From NCBI GenBank assembly GCA_034638255.1, contig JAWPGT010000011.1, forward strand, positions 1-64,000: a stretch of 64,000 nucleotides of DNA, written 5' to 3'. Shown in pieces: positions 48,201 through 59,942 of the stretch (the stretch's first letter is position 1; each line of letters opens with the position of its first letter). The translations under genes and the position numbers were made by a program. Below the pieces are notes generated by a model, which saw nothing but the letters and a program-made list of their open reading frames with translations, searched no databases and was not told the origin of the DNA. The stretch comes from Coprinus comatus (lineage: Eukaryota > Basidiomycota > Agaricomycetes > Agaricales > Agaricaceae).

Positions 48201-51200
48201 CTCTGACGTTTTCGGGGTCTCTCTCCGAGTAGAGGTGAAAAAAGAAGAAAGAGTGAAGAGTAGAAAGAGAATGGCAACTCAGTACTCAGCCCCGGGCTTA
48301 TAGTATATGACAAATGTCGGATGAGAGGAAATAAAGACGAAATTAAGGATAGGAGGACATATTTAATGCCATAATAGAAAACCTGAGGTATATAACATAA
48401 GACTTACTTAAACGTTTGAGTGACTTGACACTTCACGCTTAGCACTTACCCGAAGGGCGTAAGAGGACCAATGCGCAAGCGAATGCGAAAGTGACAGGCC
48501 TAAATGCGAATGTGCGAAGGTTGAGGAGAAGGTTCGGATCAGAAGAGTGTCTTTTTAAGGGGGGTTCTAATCAGTACAAGCAGACTTGAGGCACACAGCT
48601 GTGGTATAAATGGTTCGGGAATGGTAGTATGTAAGGAGATGAGTACGAGGAAGGTTCTTCAAGCCTTTCTATAACTCTATTACTCCATTCTGAGGTATAA
48701 ATATTTGGAGTATTTTAAGTTGTTAGTAGTATGAAGTATTTGTATTCTAGACAGGGTCAGACATTGTTAGAAGTATTCTCTTTAGAGTTCTGGACTTGTA
48801 GATTGTTTCCGCTTTCTGTGACATATGTCACGTCAAGTTACTGAAGCGTCTGCAGACACATGAAGATTATCTAATACATCTGCAGGTGAGTAGTTAAGAA
48901 GTTATTGTATATCCTCAACATAAAAAGTGTCTGCAGTGTTTGTGTTTTATCTCAGTCATTTCTTATTGGTTTCCCTCCATTCCTTTGTCATCGTGCTCGT
49001 CTCGTCGCCCTCTACAATCCTGCGCTTACAGTATTCGGGGTCAGACATTGCAAGAGTACTAACCAATATATTCAGAAGAACTCATACATTATCTACATTC
49101 GTCTAGCTCAACATTAAAAATCTAGTGCTCCACGGACTTTAGCTAGTCAGCATCATCCCAGGGTTCCTCGCACATTACTAACTCTCCCTAAACAACCCAG
49201 TTCATGGTGCATCTCTAGAGCTTTATTACGTTGGATGCAAAGTATAAACTTGAACGCAGACTCAAACTCAGAATTTAACGCCTCTGGGGTTTGAGAAGTT
49301 GACTTAGAATTCTTGGATAGCGAAATTTGGAAATGGGTTTGGAGCACTCGGGGTCATGATGCCTCTAATGAGGCTCAGAAGTCGCCTTTCTTTACGAGGC
49401 ACCATGAAGCATAAGAGTAGAAGCACATTGTGGAGAAAGAAGACGTTCAGGTTTCATGAGACTCTGAGATGGAATGATTTTACCCTTGGGAAGTCCACTA
49501 CGAAGGATTGAATGTATATATGTATATTATCTAAGTCGTATACTTAAAGTGTTATTTACAGGTGTGTGAGTGGTTCAAGGGAGCTAATATAAAGAAGTCC
49601 ATAGAGAGGAAGGAAGGTGGAAACCAAGATCAAAGGATCGAGGCAGAGCTTGGATTCCTCCTTCATTTCAAGCTTAGGGGTGCGGATCGGTGGTGTTAAG
49701 AGTTTAGAAGCTTATTTGTTAACTGGACGGAAAGTACTCGTTGTGGTAGTAATTTTCAACATTTTAAAGGAACTAGAGGCCAAGTAGATGTCCTAATCGA
49801 GGATGCCAAGAAGTTAGTAGGTGTAACACTCGAACGTTCGGACGTTCAAGTTCCGGTGAGGGTTGTGTCGTAGTTTGTACTATATCAATCCGGGTCCGAG
49901 GGTGAATCATTGAATGAGATTACTAGGAAGGGAATGTGGTGTGATATACCGCAGTGGTTGATGGTAAATCACTCTACTGACGAGCAACTCAACTTGCAGT
50001 ATGAGGTCCAAGTATGATCATTATCAAGTTACTGATGTAGTGTACTCAACTGGAAAATGGTAAGTAATGTAATTAGAATTCCTCTTTTAGAAAAACATGT
50101 CGAGGGTGACCAGGGGCCACAACAGGAAAAATAAGTAAGAATATAACAGCTTGAGCCTAGACGTCAGATGCTAACCATTAAGAGCCTTTGGCATGTAAAA
50201 CTGCGTGGACAAAAGTTACTTTGCTGGAATGAATCAAAGTCAATAAGCCCTATGAGCCAAAACAGTGGGGAAACTTGCACACACTTAAATAATATGATGT
50301 AGAATCGAACCCTGAGGTTGGCCCACAGCGAGTGGTAAGATCGTAAGCGGGTGAGATCATCATAAAGTTGGCATCAAAATTCAATTGCTACACCTGGTCC
50401 ATCCCCATTAGCTGATGGTTTTTTTTAGACTAAACTCACGCCACTACATTCTCGATAGCATTCAGAGGAAATGCTCACAATTGCTAGGGCCTAAGTAAGC
50501 AAGGTTCACCTCTCTACCCTATCCAAGTTTCATAGAATTCATCTCGCTCTTCGGTTGCGCGAGCAGCCGGTGCTTGGTTGGTGCTGATCCCCAAAATATT
50601 GCATCTTTCCATTTGGATTTAATTTCCAGAAATAGACTTAATAGCCCCGTTATACGCGTAGGGCCGAAGAAGTCTTAATATCAGATTTACATGCGCTAAC
50701 GTAAACCTCCCCGCTTTCGGTACCTAGACCTAAGAGGACCTGAATCCTTACTTAGATGTGATAAAAAGAAAGTACCAATGTGCCGCGAAGGTTGCCGTTG
50801 GAGTTGTAGAGAAAAGAACAAAAGTGGTTTTTGATGGTGAGAGATTTCGTTGAGAAGATAGCGTTTATTGGAAGGGCCAATTTTCTGAGAACAGTTCGTG
50901 GAGCGCTTATTTACTTATTCCACCCGATATATCTACTGGAAAGTGTGCATGAATGGTTGAAGGTTCGAAAGTTTCGACCTGTTATGCTTTGCTTGAGTGT
51001 TTACAAAACGGGAAGTACGCGAGATAGGTAGTCTGAATTCCACATGGCTGTGGAGCCAGTCAGAGCACAGCAGTTAAATCCTGTAAACCTCTACGGACGC
51101 ATCTAACTGTATGATTCTACTACGACATTAAAGAAGCATAATCACCACCAATCCGTATTCTCTCCCTGTGAGTTGTCTATCAGGAACGTCAGTTCTCCGC

Positions 51201-53006
51201 TATTCTTAGTATTTGATTCCAATCATAAATCATTGGCTCTGTCCCAGAAGTATACCAATTCGGAAGCAATCACGGACCTACGGAGCTAGCATTCCGCGTG
51301 GATGCGGGGAAACTTGGGTAAACGCTCGGAGCCTAACTGCGCGAGCCTTGGACCAAGGTGGTCGAAGCTTTACATTCATCATTTTCTACACATGATTCGA
51401 CACCTTGAAGGAACCGCACAATTGGGCATCCGATTGTTGAGAACAGAAGCTGTATGTGGGTTCTATTATCGTCATAGTCCACTGCCGGGCCGTCAAAGGG
51501 GCGGACCGATGGATATCGTTGCGATCTTAAACAGATTTTTGTATATCTATCATTTTTTGTAATCCTGGGAGAAATTGAATGAGTGGTGGAAAATCGAAAA
51601 TCAGAAGCTTTGACAGCCTTCGATGATGAGGAATTTCTCGGACTTGTTCCTTGCTAAATTAGTATCCTGAAAGACTTCTTTGTGAGTACTTGAATTTTGA
51701 GATGTGTTGTCCCCACCCACATTGATAGAGTTTTGATCCCCCGCTTGAAGCTTGGAGGACAATTGATGCTTGTAATTACGCTCTTTTCCGTTCAGAAGTA
51801 TGGTGCCTTCCCAAGAGTCTCCTTCGTCCGCTTTTGTTCTCGGTTCCAATGAAGCCTCCTTTCAAATGACTAATCGATGCCAATGCCAAGGAGTGAATGA
51901 AAGCATGTCTGCAATAAATATCTCGTTCTCCGTATTCCCAGATTTGGTCCTTCCCCAAAGCATGGATAGATTTGTTTTGCAATGATAATAATACTCTCGG
52001 TGATAACAAATGTTACAAGCCTCGCGGAGTTACTTACTATTACTGATGAGAGCAGTTATGTAGTTGTCAGTCAGGACCAGAAGGAGTGAAAGAAGGATAA
52101 GATACATATAAATGTTAGAAGTCGTATTTAAGTGGCCGGGGTCCTCTTACCTTGATGGAGAAATGCTGTCATTGTGAAAGGTAAGATGGGCCCAAAGTGG
52201 TGGGTTTAGCAAAAAGGATTTAGTAAAGTGATATAGCTTCGACAAATATGATGCAAGAACAAGCGACAAGGGCGGTTGCAGACCAGACCCACCAGGGAAA
52301 TGACCTCATTCTAATAATTACAGTTCAGGGCTGAACCTTTCAGGACGATATACAACTCGACTGCACACCTAAGGCTGGAGTTTTGTTGTTCGGGGGAAAC
52401 ACCTGAGAGATAGAAGCGTATTCAATTGTCTGCTACCGCCGCCGCTTCGGAGCCGTAGTATTCCAACTTTAAGCTTCATGCGGGGAGCAAACACACGTAC
52501 CCACATCCTGTTCCTGAAATAGCGGGAAAGCCAAATGTGAAGAATAACTACCGAGCGAATCTGACCCCACATACATTGTGTCGCATGTGTAGTGTTGCTA
52601 CCAGAGCGAAGTTTATCCTGAAGGATCGACACCAAATGGGTGTTACGAAGAGCCTAATTAGCTGTCCGAGCCACCGGCCCGTCGAAGAGGATCGATTTGC
52701 TTCGCATACTTACAGGCAAACACTTCAACGTTCACATTTACAAGGAGATATAGTAAAAGGATGGAGTATCTTTGCGTAAGAAAAAGGTGTGCGATACTTT
52801 TTGCCATTTGGCAAGCTACCTGTTCGGTTCAGGGACAAGCTTCGACTTCAGTAAAACATACCCATTCTAAAAACCCAGCTTCTTTCCAGCTTCTTTCCAC
52901 TTACGATTATATGAGGATTAGCAAGAACCCAGATTGACAAAGTCTAACTACTGATTGTATAGATGCTAACAATATAAACTGCATACTCGCCGCGACTTGG
53001 TATCTT
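42300..53006. other. 10.7-kb gene-poor interval
   Basis: No open frame above about 100 codons has recognisable family features, and I find no reverse transcriptase, integrase or transposase motifs. The first 700 bp, beyond the bHLH gene, are T-rich with repeated GATTTGTGATT phrases. The rest holds many short phrases such as GACTCC and GGACCC without clear periodicity. A direct repeat of GGGTCAGACATTG occurs at 48754 and 49038. One ATG-less minus-strand frame at about 51601-51860 has protein-like composition but no partner exons that I could find. It may be an old transposon graveyard or a structural region. That is inference only. Confidence 0.55.
48754..49050. repeat. Short direct repeat pair flanking about 270 bp
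   Basis: GGGTCAGACATTG occurs at 48754-48766 and 49038-49050, each preceded by a nearby TATTC and followed by similar A/G-rich sequence. It could be flanking duplications of an inserted piece, or chance. Confidence 0.35.
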
Positions 53007-54769
53007 TTACAACAACTTTCTCTCCGAAGTTACAGCTACTGCGTAGAGAAGAGCTTTGGGTACTCTCCCACCCATGAAGTTAAAATGCTGATCTATCAAG
53101 TTCCAGCCGGCCTTCTTCAACTTGTCCTGTACCACCATATATTCCTTCTGGACCAACAAGTAAGTCTCCTTGATTATTTCAAGTTTTCCTTTTTCAGGAT
53201 CAGTGAAATCAATCGTTTTCTGTTTGAGTGTCCGACAAATTTCTACAGCATGGTACCAACCTTTCAGCTGATCACTTGGGTGGAATCCGTCCTTGAAGCA
53301 TATATGAAGGCGGGGGTAGTATTTTGTGTCGTACAGTAGTAATTCTTTTGAGAGAGGTTTTCTGGGATCAAAGCAAATTATGTATTTTTCTGTTTTGAAA
53401 ATCCCCAGGAATTCTCTCGAAAGGGCCGAGCCACGCATCACGTTTACAGGAGAAGAACCAATATGACATTCACCCAATATATGCGTAGTTTGAGGTTCAC
53501 GAATGAGGTTTGGGAAGTTCACAAGATATTCTTGGGTGGAAATTAATCGAGGTGAAATGCCCTTTTCATCCATCTCTCGATAATTTAGCCACAGAAGAGT
53601 AGCTCGTTGCTGATTAAAATGGCGTAGTTCAAGGACTCGTACTCCAGCGTAGTTGATGAAGAGATGAGAAATGATGAGGATGAATAGCAAGGTATAGGTC
53701 GCGAAGGGAGACGTGATATGGGGTAAAACTAGAGATCCAAGCTACACCACCAAGGTCAGCTGGCACTGTCAGTTTATTTGAGAAAGCTGCTTACCATCAT
53801 TCCAGCTAATGCCAGAACAGTTTCCTTACTAGCGTCTTTTGCATTGACATCAGCAACATCTCCAACGCCTGTTAGAGGAGAGGCAAAATGTAGTGTAATA
53901 GCTGCCTTAGACCCTCCGGCGACAATCCCACAGAGAGCTTTCAAAGCTGCACTTATACATAGGCCAGCTACTCGAGCGCCAGAAAATAGGTAAGTGTTGA
54001 GCATGGGAGAAAAGAGGTCGAGTATCAAAGCAAGGTCATTCAAGATGTCGGCAAGAAGACGGTAGGCTCTGGCCTCCTGTGCAAGGGTGGTACCAACGTA
54101 ATAGGCGCCGATAATTGCTAAGCAAAACATGAGCATTGGGAGTAAAAGTTTGATTAATGCTTCAAAAACTCACTAGTCAGTCGGCCAAAAGCATCCTGCA
54201 CTATATTGAGCAGGACAGCATTCGTGGATGTTGCGGAGGGATCACCAACGCCGAGCCCTGTTGATTCTATTGAGCTCAAGTGTTATCGATAAATCGAGAA
54301 CAAGACTAGCCTTCAAGTACAGCTCTGGAGGCTAGTAAGCTTGCAAGGGAGTTGCAAAATGCTTGAAGTGCGTTAAGTTTTTGATATCTGTCGGAGAGAA
54401 TATGTTGAAAACACGTCCCAGCTTCGAGGCAGAACGTGTGTCGTACTGGAGATAATCTACCAAACATTGTTAGCTCTAATCATGCCGGTCCTTTGCTGCT
54501 CACCAGATGTGACGCTCTCTGGATACCCTGCTGGCAAGAAGACCCTCCAGAAAAACTCCTTCAAACGCGTCATACTTCTCTTTCTAATAGGAGAAATCTT
54601 CCTCCAATTCCCAATTTGTAAGTCCTAGTATCATTGGGGAATTAGGGGGATTCTCATATTAGTTTATAAGGTTACCTACACCTTCTGGGGTGTATAAAAG
54701 TCGCCTCTCCTTATTCTGCGCGTCTTTTTCCACAAGAATTAGTGACATCTCGATTTTTGGTAATTCCAT
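53007..54769 (-). CDS. RUS1/DUF647 family membrane protein
   Basis: Member of the root-UVB-sensitive (DUF647) family, conserved from fungi to plants; the biochemical role in fungi is not established. I start it at ATG 54769 (MELPKIEMSLILVEKDAQNK). Exons give DLQIGNWRK, MTRLKEFFWRVFLPAGYPESVTSDYLQYQ, LNALQAFCNSLASLLASRAVLE, GLGVGDPSATSTNAVLLNIVQDAFGRL, IGAYYVGTTLAQEARAYRLLADILNDLALILDLFSP, ALCGIVAGGSKAAITLHFAS, DVNAKDASKETVLALAGM, and LGSLVLPHITSPFATYTLLFILIISHLFINYAGVRVLEL. These match the family's order: P-x-G-Y-P-x-S-V, the GVGD block, and the ADxxND block. Several hydrophobic segments suggest membrane insertion. One intron appears to use a GC donor. A soluble C-terminal half (227 codons) is open to the stop. 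Confidence 0.85.
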
Positions 54770-54870
54770 GTGTTCTTTGTCTGTACGGTTTGATGCATCA
54801 TGCATCATGCATGTTGGTTAAAAGTAGGTGTTGCCGTGGGAATAATGATGTCTATATGTTGCAGATTATG

Positions 54871-55722
54871 CAGACTCCTTCCCAGTCCACGTGATCGCTT
54901 CCTTTTATAGCAAACTTGTGAACAAGAGCTAGTCGCGACAGCGGACTGGCACATCTTGTGTGTGGCTTTATTTGATATAAGCTTCTGAGACCCGTGTGAA
55001 CCTAGTAAACAACGCGTACTTTCCACGCCCAGTTACCCAATTGAGTAACAGCGGAAGTCTGATGTCAGAAGAGGCTGAGAAGAACTACCATATCCATCGG
55101 CGTGAAAATGTTTATTCAACCCCCCGTCATCATGATTATTTTTATTTGTAGTCTACTTTTTACTGTCTTGACTCTCAAAAGCCCATTTAAATGTGATGTC
55201 GGGTTCATGCATATACAAAAGGTCTGCAATATTAGATCAATTAGGTTGTAGTGTTCCATGATCCTGAAAGATGATCAGTATAAGGTGTGGCATTGTGATT
55301 AAGTTCCAATGAAGCTCTATTCATTCGTGAGTTGTAGCCTGTAGGCTTGTTACTTGTAAAGTTGTAGCAGTATACTACTACACTTAAGGGTTGATGAGAG
55401 TGGCACTGATCCGAGGTAAATGTGGCAGAGAGAGAGATGGTAGTGTGAAAGGCATAATGGTTTCCCTGTTTTTATTTATCTGGTACACAACTCATGTTTC
55501 CTCATGTAAGTTATCAAGATGACTCCCGCCTTCCCTATTGGATGACTTCCGAATTAGGATATGGTGCGCATGATGCCCGCTGTTTGTACATTCACACGGG
55601 TTAGTGGAAGCTCCAGACCAAATAAAGCCACACACAAGATGTGCCAGTCCGCTGTCGCGACTAGCTCTTGTTCACAAGTTTGCTATAAAAGGAAGCGATC
55701 ACGTGGACTGGGAAGGAGTCTG
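54871..55722. mobile_element. Non-autonomous Mutator-like element with 9-bp target duplication
   Basis: The 852-bp element begins CAGACTCCTTCCCAGTCCAC and ends with the reverse complement. Terminal inverted repeats are identical for 104 bp (54871-54974 against 55619-55722), then diverge but stay recognisable to about 130 bp. A perfect 9-bp direct repeat CAGATTATG flanks it (54862-54870 and 55723-55731). Long inverted repeats and a 9-bp duplication fit a Mutator-like (MULE) element. No transposase frame is present. Each repeat carries a TATAAAAGG-like box (minus strand on the left, plus on the right) that could act as a promoter. It lies just upstream of the RUS1-like gene. Confidence 0.9.
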
Positions 55723-55826
55723 CAGATTATGATATATCACAACGAGTCTGAGATTGGTTTTTTGAGCGTATTATATGAATTAGCATTTATCAGCCATCTG
55801 CAAGAGAGTAGTAGAATTTTTGATGT

Positions 55827-57412
55827 TTATTCACTGCAAGATACAAATTGAACTACTTTGCCGAATAAAGTGTCTCTATCCCCATTCAACGAGTGATTTA
55901 CTTCAATAGGTGCTACATATGCCTTTCTCATACGAAACACAACTCGATTGGAAAGAATATTACGTGTTATTCGGCAAGCACTATCAAGTGCCGTGGTTAA
56001 CCAAGCCATGGTATTCTTAAATATGATAGTATACTCACTATATTGACATCAGTTCATTCTCCCGCTGAAATAACATTGTATTTTAGAGCAGATCTAGTGT
56101 TTAAATGAGAAATGCACTCACAAAATAGAAAGTAATTAAGAATGTGATAACAGAGGACACTGAGTAATGATGATAAATGATATGTACTATGCATGAGTAA
56201 AGTTGAAAACGTACTCATCAGAAAGATGTAGAATATGAGGCCTAGAGAGGAGAAGAATAACAAGTTAAAGGCTTGACACTATGTACCATCTTCTCCCGGT
56301 TTATGACTAACCTTCGGTATAGAGGACTTGAAATAATTTGTCCCTCCTTACTACCGTAAAATAATTACTTGGAATACGCATATCTAGACAATTGTAACAG
56401 TGATTGGTGGAAGAATTCTTTGAGCATTATATCACTTACAATGTCGATAGAGGGGAACTGATATCAATACAACGAGGACTGGTTTCACAATCATGAGTCA
56501 GTGACCATATCCTTGTTGAAGTCAATGGCAACATACGGATATCATAACTCAGTAGAAATGCATACGCGATATAGAGGGAGTCAAGCTTTGCTATACACCC
56601 GGAAAATGTGTTGGTTTCAATATCTAATGTGTAGTTATTATTTTGCGTCACCGTTAATTGGCATTCATTGAATTATCAGATTCACATACATTGAAATGGT
56701 TCCCTGAGTTCCATTCCCGCTAAAGCCCCAACTACACTGGATGCAGTTATGATGTATAGAATTGTCACAATCACGATGAAAGTGTTCATTTGCCAAATAA
56801 TCCAAAGACGAAGGGTAAATGAAACTGAGAGTGTCCCTTGGAATCAACACTATCTTCGCACAAACAAGTTCAGCCTTACATTCAACTGCGCCGGAGCCCA
56901 TTAAGTAGATCCCTGTAAAAATTTAGACAAACCATTATAATGTTACCGGTTAGGGGGTGTGAAACTTACATATTGTAAGTTGCATCAGTGTCTCGCATTG
57001 GGGTGAAGCTCCAAATCCAAATTCGCGGAGAAGGATAACAGAAAAATCTATCAGCGGAAAATATCGATTAAACAAGAATAAAATCTTCAAGGCACTCCAG
57101 CGCATTGGCCACACATAAGACAATTCCATCTCAAGAGTTATAAGATACTCATAGGCCTGGGGGTATACGGTAAGCTTAGCTGCAGGGAGGGAACTTTCAT
57201 ACTTACAAAGAGTGCGATTGATGAAACTGAAAGTACTCCGGTGTGAGAAGAAATGATGAGGAATATACGGAGTAATCGTACCATCTAAATACTAATAACG
57301 AAGGAATCAGCCATACTTTTTCCCGTTAGACATGATACTAATTGAATTTGACACATACGTAGCCGATCTGTAAGAGCTCTAGGACAGAGAGAGCATTTGA
57401 TTCAGAAATCAT
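55827..57412 (-). CDS. DUF6533 seven-helix membrane protein
   Basis: A basidiomycete-type multi-span membrane protein, probably with a GPCR-like fold; ligand and role unknown. The multi-exon model starts at ATG 57412 (MISESNALSVLELLQIGY) and joins MVRLLRIFLIISSHTGVLSV, then AYEYLITLEMELSYVWPMRWSALKILFLFNRYFPLIDF, the DUF6533 signature with YDYLLTL-like and W...W...K...F...RY spacing. Next come GASPQCETLMQL, a short 43-nt intron, VEWTLSVSFTLRLWIIWQM, FIVIVTILYIITASSVVGALAGMELR, SGCIAKLDSLYIAYAFLL, and later DKLFQVLYTEGLIFYIFLMSTFSTLL. The last exon is NTMAWLTTALDSACRITRNILSNRVVFRMRKAY... with stop at 55827. Exon limits in the middle are my reading and less certain. Confidence 0.75.
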
Positions 57413-58066
57413 CGATTGAAGACTGGAAAACGACGGCAATCCAAAGGACAAAGGATATAATGTCAATTGGCTGGACTAAGTCAAACTTATATATACGAGT
57501 AATCTTATACCACTAGCCTAGATCGGATATTAGCGATACTCTTTCTTGATGTGATTTTATCATCCCTGAGTTGATTCATTCATATGTGTTGATTCACATT
57601 GATTGTACACCAAAGACACCTTATTAGTATGACTCTGAAGATGATATATAGAAATGAAATGTAACTTTGGGTTCGGCATCCAGGGTTTGGGGATTTTAAA
57701 TACGGTGATAAAAAGGTAGTGACTGAGAGAGATCCACCAATTGCTGGTAAGTGGGCGGTGCGGACAAATAACTAATGTAAATCAATCAATAGTTGAATCA
57801 ATCATGTTTTGTTCGACTCTTTATAAGTATTATGCTATTCCATTTGATAGAATACATTGACGAATATTCATCAATGAATCATCAATTGATGCACCACTCA
57901 GACTGACCACACTAGGCTATTGACGGCAGGTTACTTACACCACAACCACAATATCCTTCTCAGGCAACACACACACAAACGAAACTAGACTGAACTCAAC
58001 TTCTTTTTCATCACCATCACCATTCATCTCCCCCTCCTTGTCTAACACGCGGCTTTAGGTTTGATA
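57413..58066. other. Divergent promoter region
   Basis: Shared 5' flank of the DUF6533 gene (minus) and the dehydrogenase gene (plus). It contains a short inverted stretch with repeated TTGATTCA words at 57570-57600, and a CA-rich leader at 57940-58030. No other feature. Confidence 0.5.
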
Positions 58067-59542
58067 ATGGTTAACTCCGACACTTCTAAGAAGAGCTTCA
58101 ACCCATCCACTAGTTTGCAAGATCTCACAGGAAAAATAGCATTTGTGACAGGTGGAAAGTACGTTTGTCCCCTGAAACGCGTCGCTTCTTCTCTACTCAC
58201 CGACGAAATCACATACGCAATTAACAGTCGTGGTATAGGTTACGAAACAGTAAAACACCTCGCACGTAAAGGCGCTACAGTCTATTTAGGTTCCCGATCT
58301 GAAGAAGCAGGAAAAGCAGCAGCTGAAAAGTTGAACAATGAAATCAAAGAATTGCATAAAGGTGTAACGGAGAGTCCAGGGATGGGAAAGGTGATTAGTA
58401 CTTGGTGTGATATTAGTTCGCCTCAAAATGCGAAAAAGACCGGAGAAGGTTTGGTTGAAATTGTTGAGAGGTTGGATATTGTTGGTGAGTTCGTATCGTT
58501 TTTGGTAATAACGTGAATGTTGTGGTTAAGGAGCTACAACCAAGTGTTGAATGCGGCTATGTTAGCGGATTATCGCATGAAGAATCCAAGTGGTATGTGG
58601 ATTAGCTGCTTTAAACCTGCGAAACTTGAAAATCTGATCTTTCTTGGTTGCAGAAATACTCGCAACCAAGTGAGTTCTGCACAATAAAAACATGAATTTC
58701 TATCCTAATCACACAACCTGTTAACAAAAAAGTCACTTCGGAAATTTCGTTCTCATACAAGCACTCCTTCCAAAATTACAATCAACAGCACATGCATATG
58801 GAGAAGCTCGTCTTATAACTGTACGTTCTCATCTAATACCTCCATTCCTTCAATTTAGGTATTCCATATTCACAATTCTCCTATACATTAGGTATCTTCA
58901 CTAGCGCATACATTTTACCCAGCAAATAATCCAAACATAACCTTCTCTTCCGATTCCGATTTTCGTCAAGATTACAGTACCTTATTCCACAACATCCTCG
59001 GATTCAAACTACACAAAAAGTTCAAAACTGCTTTTTCTTATTACACAGTTTCGAAACTTTGTCAACTTCTCACTCACATTTATATCGCGAATTCTACTTC
59101 ACCTTTCTCTACCTCACAGCCAACGCTAACGTCAACGTCATCTCCCGTTCCAAACCCAACTCCAAACGATACACCCGAAAATCCTACCTCCACCAATTCC
59201 ACTCCAAATCCGAATTCAAATTTAATCGTCATATCAGTCGATCCAGGCGCAGTCAACACATTTTCTCACCAAACTTTCTTAACACGCCTGTTCACACCCA
59301 TAATCAACATATTTTTCGATTCACCAGAAATAGGTTCTTACAATCTTCTCTTCGCTTCAGCTTCTCCTATGATTAGTTCTAACAAAGACAAATATCATGG
59401 GAAATTTTTGACTCCTGTTGGTAACGTTGTTGATATGGGTAAAAATGTGACGTTGGAGAGAGCTAGAGAGTTGGTTGAGACTACGGAGGATATGTTGTTG
59501 AGGTTGAAGAATGGAGAAGAGATTTTTCCTTTAGTTAAGTAA
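58067..59542 (+). pseudogene. Short-chain dehydrogenase/reductase with a damaged NNAG segment
   Basis: NAD(P)-dependent oxidoreductase of the classical SDR type, similar to retinol or light-dependent-protochlorophyllide-like fungal SDRs. Starts ATG 58067 (MVNSDTSKKSF). The cofactor motif is split by an intron: FVTGGN and RGIGYETVKHLARKGATVYLGSR. Also present: WCDISSPQNA, LATNHFGNFVLIQALLPKL, ARLITVSSLAH, the catalytic YYTVSK, and VISVDPGAVNT. The segment between LDIV and NAAMLADY, where the family has NNAG, cannot be read: every splice choice I tried gives a stop or loses the motif, implying a small deletion or frame shift near 58534-58560. The rest is open to TAA 59540. An unusual Thr/Pro/Asn-rich loop follows YYTVSK. 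Pseudogene or local sequence error. Confidence 0.7.
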
Positions 59543-59942
59543 GGGATGATATTGTTGAATGTTGAATGTTACATTGGAGAGATTTACAGAGTCGGAGGAA
59601 GCTTTGTTGATGTTGGATAGGGAGCACTTTTTTTTCGTATCTGAAACAATTCAGATGAAACAGGATGATAGTGTTCATGCATATGTACATGTAGTCAGGG
59701 CGATCGGTTAGGTAGGATTTTCTTGAGTTTATCTTCATATATGATACCCATATTTATAGTTAGTATCAGCCTAACGCCCTTTTACGAGAGTCAATCTAAC
59801 AAGACATTCATAGTAGTGATACAATTATTTTTGGTTATTACACAAAACGCAAACACGCATCCCCATTTTACAAAAATTTCGAATTCAAGTGGGGAATATG
59901 CAAAATATTCAATTGGTATGACAAGAAAGAAACGCTGCCGGT
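59543..59942. other. Convergent 3' intergenic region
   Basis: Between the stops of the dehydrogenase and the eIF4E-like gene. Apart from a T run at 59630 I see nothing. Confidence 0.5.

Noticed and set aside
50295..50345. tRNA-like B box (GGTTCGATTC on the minus strand)
   Set aside because: No paired T stem or acceptor stem and no A box at the right distance.
51601..51860. ATG-less minus-strand frame with protein-like composition
   Set aside because: Upstream stop, no acceptor or partner exon found; may be a relic but not a callable gene.
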